Assembly (NCBI GenBank): GCA_028284385.1
Contig: JANQRT010000069.1
Span: forward strand, 124,001 to 188,000
DNA length: 64,000 bases
Direction: 5' to 3'
Origin: Opitutaceae bacterium
GTDB taxonomy: Bacteria > Verrucomicrobiota > Verrucomicrobiia > Opitutales > Opitutaceae
The notes beneath the pieces were generated by a model, which did no database searches, was not told the DNA's origin, and saw only the letters and a list, made by a program, of their open reading frames with translations. The position numbers were made by a program, and so were the translations under genes. Positions 60,818-64,000 of this stretch are shown here, in pieces (the stretch's first letter is position 1; every line of letters begins with the position of its first letter).

Positions 60818-63046
60818 ATGCGTCAGTTCTCTTATAGAAAAGTCGGCCCATTTTTTTCGGTGGGCCCTGTTCGAATGGTATGGGTGGTAGCTCTCTTGGT
60901 CTTTTCCAAAGCCGCAGCCCAAACCCCCGAGTTCAACGTCGAAATGGAGGCGAGGAATCGCGAATTCAATCTGAACACAGGGGAGATGGTCCTTCTTGGA
61001 GACGCGGTCGTTCGCTACGGAGATGGCTGGATTCTGGCCGCTGATTCGATCAACGTGAATCAGCAAACCGGACGCGCCCTAGCCGAGGGCAATGTGGTAG
61101 CAACGCGAGGAGACATTCGCCTGACCGCCGATCGCTTCGAGTACCAGGCCTTGGAAAAATTCGCTCGAATCGAAAACTTCCGCGTCGGCAATGGACGAGT
61201 GTATGCCGATGGGAGTCTTCTTGAAGGCAATATTGACGACTTCAGCTTCACCGATGTGAGCTTCTTCCCAGGGGAACCGGGCACCTATCTATTCAAGGGA
61301 CGAGCGAAGGAATTGGCCCTCGTCGATAGAAATGTAGTAAAAGGGGAAAAACTCTCATTCAAGTTGGGAGTCGTTCCCTTCTTGATCATCCCCAACATCT
61401 CGCACCCGATCGATGCGGATACGAATCTGTTCAAGGCGAACATCGACTATAGCGGCCATATTGGTGGGGCGATTGGAGGAGAGTTCCGCGTTCCGGTATC
61501 CAGTAATGCTCGATTAGGAGCCAATATCGCGCTGACTACGAAGCGAGGGATTCTCGCAGGTCCTACTTCCCAGTACGCCTGGGGCGACGACGACCATTTC
61601 GTGAATGGATGGTTCACCTCGGGATTCATAGATGACAGCGCCGACGAGGTGGGGGTTGATGTGTTGGGAAACAATATTGGCGATAAGCGATTCTTTACCG
61701 AGTGGCGCCATCGCCAAGTGGCTGGAGATCATCTTTCCGTTTCCGCCTACACCCGCTACTGGTCCGACTCTGAAGTCACTCGCGATTTCCACGAGGATTC
61801 CTACAATGCGATGCAGGATCCCGATTCGTATTTCGAAGCCAACTACAATGGTAGCAACTGGCAGGCATCGCTCTTTATGAGAGCCAGCCCAAACAACTTC
61901 CAAATCTTTACTGAGCGCATGCCGGAATTGCGATTCTCGCTTTTCCCGACAAGAATCGCCAAAGGATTATACCATGGAGGGACGCTATCGTTCGCCAAGC
62001 TAAGACAAACCCGGAAATTCGGAGTTTTCGGCGATCTGGACTTTGGAGACCCTAGCAATCTCGACAGCGATAGAGCAGACGCCTACTACGGCTTGAAGTT
62101 CTACAAGCAGCTCAGGGAAGGAGCCCAATTCTCAGTCCAACTCGGCGCTCGAGCAACACATTACTTCGACACAGCTGAGCTTCTCTTTCGCTCTCCTTCC
62201 GAGGAATTCCTGCCAGACGTGATCGTTAGCGAAAACGATCGAATTGGCATCAGAAGCAGTGACGGAACACGCGTCCACGGCGAGGCAGGTTTCGATCTCA
62301 AGTTTACATCTTACCGAGTGTCCGAATACCAAAACAAGATATGGAACATAGACGGCATTCGTCACGTGATCGAGCCGATCATTTCCTACCGCTATCAGCC
62401 GGAGCTTGAGAACGACATCGAACTGGCAGGCATCCAAGACTTCATGGCCTTTTCCAGCTATCTTTCCCCCATCGATCTGGAGGATCGTCGCGATATCGAT
62501 TTCATTGGCGAAGAACATCGAACTCGATTTGAACTGAGAAACCGGATACAGACCCGCGACAAGGAGAATGGCTCTCGCGATCTGGCTCGTTTCAGCCTGG
62601 CAATCGATCACTACCTTGACGACTCGCTGCAAGTCGATGACTGGTCCGATCTTCATTTGGACTTCGACATAACGCCTGCCCAGTGGCTGGAGATTGGTCT
62701 ATTCTCGCGTTACGATTTTACCGACGGCGATCTTAGGGAATTCAACTCCAGTATCGCTCTAACGGATACAGGATACTGGAAGCTGGGATTCGGCAATCAC
62801 TTTGTAAAAGGAGCAGACCTCGACCAGTACTTCGTCTTTGGCGACTACTACCTGAACGACAATTTCAAAGTCTATGCAGCCGCTAAGTTTGACGAGGTTT
62901 CCGACAGTTTCTACGAGCAGCGAATCGGCATTATGCAGCGAGCCTTGGAAGACTATGGGCTGAAATACGAATTGAGAATATACGACGGTCCTCGCAGAGA
63001 AACGGATTTCAGCATTAGGATCAGTGTCGATCTCTTTGACGAATGA
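60818..63046 (+). CDS. lptD: LptD-like outer-membrane LPS assembly protein
   Basis: This protein has about 742 residues with a signal peptide (MVWVVALLVFSKAAAQ) and an OstA-type jellyroll domain (about 40-140: GEMVLLGDAVVRYGDGWILA, ALAEGNVVATRGDIRLTADR). A large beta-barrel (about 190-740) rich in aromatic strands ends RISVDLFDE. This layout places lipopolysaccharide in the outer leaflet in LptD. The barrel is diverged and lacks obvious paired Cys typical of LptD, so the exact orthology is moderate. ATG at 60818 is preferred; a GTG at 60800 is in frame. A stem GGCCCA/TGGGCC lies inside the start of the gene. Confidence 0.85.
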   Translation: MRQFSYRKVGPFFSVGPVRMVWVVALLVFSKAAAQTPEFNVEMEARNREFNLNTGEMVLLGDAVVRYGDGWILAADSINVNQQTGRALAEGNVVATRGDIRLTADRFEYQALEKFARIENFRVGNGRVYADGSLLEGNIDDFSFTDVSFFPGEPGTYLFKGRAKELALVDRNVVKGEKLSFKLGVVPFLIIPNISHPIDADTNLFKANIDYSGHIGGAIGGEFRVPVSSNARLGANIALTTKRGILAGPTSQYAWGDDDHFVNGWFTSGFIDDSADEVGVDVLGNNIGDKRFFTEWRHRQVAGDHLSVSAYTRYWSDSEVTRDFHEDSYNAMQDPDSYFEANYNGSNWQASLFMRASPNNFQIFTERMPELRFSLFPTRIAKGLYHGGTLSFAKLRQTRKFGVFGDLDFGDPSNLDSDRADAYYGLKFYKQLREGAQFSVQLGARATHYFDTAELLFRSPSEEFLPDVIVSENDRIGIRSSDGTRVHGEAGFDLKFTSYRVSEYQNKIWNIDGIRHVIEPIISYRYQPELENDIELAGIQDFMAFSSYLSPIDLEDRRDIDFIGEEHRTRFELRNRIQTRDKENGSRDLARFSLAIDHYLDDSLQVDDWSDLHLDFDITPAQWLEIGLFSRYDFTDGDLREFNSSIALTDTGYWKLGFGNHFVKGADLDQYFVFGDYYLNDNFKVYAAAKFDEVSDSFYEQRIGIMQRALEDYGLKYELRIYDGPRRETDFSIRISVDLFDE

Positions 63047-63106
63047 GGCGAATCTTTATTCGAATGGCGACTCGCATTTTGGCAGGAATGCAATTGGATT
63101 AGATCA

Positions 63107-64000
63107 ATGGGTCGCCCTCCACTTAACAAGGAAGCCAGAATACATCGTCTGCTCAACCAGCGACGAGTTATATTTTCTTTAATTGAGCGTATCCAAACCT
63201 TGCTGGCGCCTCGCAGCAATTTCAATCGAGAACTGGCCCACCTTTTCCGAGAGCAGGGTAAATTCGGCGCCAGAGACCGGCGTCTTTACCGAGAACTTAT
63301 TTTCACCTACTTAAGGTATCAGCTTTGGTTGGAAAAAGTACGTTCAGACGAACGAACCTTTATCGACCACCTGGTAATGCTCGCCGCCCCAATCGAAGAA
63401 GTAAAAGATTTATATCCAACTCTTGGCGACAGGGCTCCGACGGATTTGTCATTCGAAAATCGCCATCGCCTGATTGGCAAGCAGGACGAAGAGATCCAAG
63501 AGCTTCTGCCTCCCTGGTTTCTTTCCCATTTCAACGCCCGACCGGACGTCAGAGAGCTGCTGGTGTTTTTTCAAAGAGCTCCTCTTTGGCTAAGAATTCA
63601 AAAAGGCGAAGCTCAGGAAATTCTAGACGAAATCGAAGGTCTTGCAGGCGAAACGGATCAAACCCCCACCCTATCCTTAGACGCCCCCGAAGCTATCCAG
63701 GCTCCAGTAGGCTTATCACTCACCGACTTAAAGGCCTATCAGAGCGGGAAAGTGGAAGTGCAGGACATTAGTTCCCAATTGCTACTCCAGCTTCTCGATC
63801 CGGAACCCAATGGACGATGGCTAGATGCCTGTGCAGGAGCAGGCGGGAAGACCCTTCAATTAGCCAAGATGCTAAGACCACACGGCAGCGTACTCGCCTA
63901 CGACTCGCGTCAAAATGCTCTCAGGGAGCTTCGAACACGTCAGGAAAGAGCTGGCTTCTCGAACATAAACATCAGCCCATCGCGACCCTTCGAAGAGGAG
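63107..64000 (+). CDS. RsmB-type RNA cytosine methyltransferase, 3'-truncated by window edge
   Basis: The frame is open from ATG 63107 to the window end (298 codons). The N-terminal half is a helical domain similar to the NusB-like region of RsmB (FNRELAHLFREQGKFGARDR, RLYRELIFTYLRY), followed by QSGKVEVQDISSQLL and the SAM-binding motif LDACAGAGGKTLQLA. The NOL1/NOP2/Sun (Fmu) pattern is clear. It would methylate a cytosine in 16S rRNA or a related RNA. The catalytic Cys boxes lie beyond the edge. It follows lptD by 60 bp on the same strand. Confidence 0.88.
   Translation, partial: MGRPPLNKEARIHRLLNQRRVIFSLIERIQTLLAPRSNFNRELAHLFREQGKFGARDRRLYRELIFTYLRYQLWLEKVRSDERTFIDHLVMLAAPIEEVKDLYPTLGDRAPTDLSFENRHRLIGKQDEEIQELLPPWFLSHFNARPDVRELLVFFQRAPLWLRIQKGEAQEILDEIEGLAGETDQTPTLSLDAPEAIQAPVGLSLTDLKAYQSGKVEVQDISSQLLLQLLDPEPNGRWLDACAGAGGKTLQLAKMLRPHGSVLAYDSRQNALRELRTRQERAGFSNINISPSRPFEEE

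Noticed and set aside
63325..63771. 148-codon frame overlapping the last gene in another frame
   Set aside because: The true gene is the RsmB-type methyltransferase frame starting at 63107; this one is Arg/Ser-rich shadow sequence.
1..64000. CRISPR arrays, tRNA or rRNA genes, prophage or classical insertion sequences
   Set aside because: None recognised on reading both strands; no repeat-spacer pattern, no cloverleaf, and no transposase or phage structural proteins.

Overview
The window looks like a chromosomal segment of a Verrucomicrobiota bacterium, most probably of the Opitutae lineage. The evidence is a VPDSG-type (not PEP) exosortase sorting system, a TonB-dependent receptor with an LSPFVV-type N-terminus, large secreted proteins carrying a repeated C-terminal module I associate with Verrucomicrobia, GxxExxY and sulfatase genes, and an outer membrane (LptD-like protein, porin-like barrels). 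Many starts lack a Shine-Dalgarno sequence. No tRNA, rRNA, CRISPR array, prophage or recognised transposase gene was seen.

Layout. (1) 1-24.2 kb is an exopolysaccharide / protein-sorting locus. It holds the end of an NAD synthase gene, a nucleotide-sugar dehydrogenase, a giant secreted sugar-dehydrogenase/MBG-repeat protein, an outer-membrane barrel, exosortase, a phosphopantetheinyl transferase, a PrsT-like TPR lipoprotein, a VPDSG-CTERM protein and the PrsK/PrsR two-component pair. On the minus strand follow RfbA, an NDP-sugar reductase, a polysaccharide export protein and two paralogous secreted proteins. (2) 24.2-25.8 kb is a long gene-poor gap and a VPDFG-tailed secreted protein. (3) 25.9-36.2 kb is a carbohydrate-use locus: sulfatase, LacI regulator, sodium/solute symporter, TonB receptor, U32-like protein and 2-oxoglutarate semialdehyde dehydrogenase. 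Three copies of a TTAC-N2-GTAA-like site suggest one regulon. (4) 36.2-42.5 kb has an ArsS-like radical SAM gene and an aa3-type cytochrome oxidase operon that includes two subunit III genes and two small membrane proteins, one of only 43 residues. (5) 42.8-50.6 kb holds signal peptidase, LepA, a cyclophilin-like protein, a decayed fabD fragment, a second VPD-type sorted protein, fabD and an NtrC-type regulator. (6) 50.7-64 kb is mostly housekeeping: two M50 proteases, a hydrolase, MutS, HAD and NUDIX enzymes, GlgB, an LptD-like protein and the start of an RsmB-type methyltransferase. A 423-bp candidate mobile unit with perfect 27-bp inverted ends and one GxxExxY gene is inserted here.

How it fits together. 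The exosortase, PrsT, PrsK and PrsR, with the EPS genes, form a coupled EPS-export and surface-protein-sorting system. Both proteins with canonical VPD[SG]G tails, 33 kb apart, have near-perfect sigma-54 (-24/-12) promoters. PrsR is a sigma-54 activator, so a PrsK-PrsR-RpoN regulon of sorted proteins is the most coherent inferred system here. The second sorted-protein gene lies between a decayed and an intact copy of the fabD 3' end, which suggests it arrived as a cassette.
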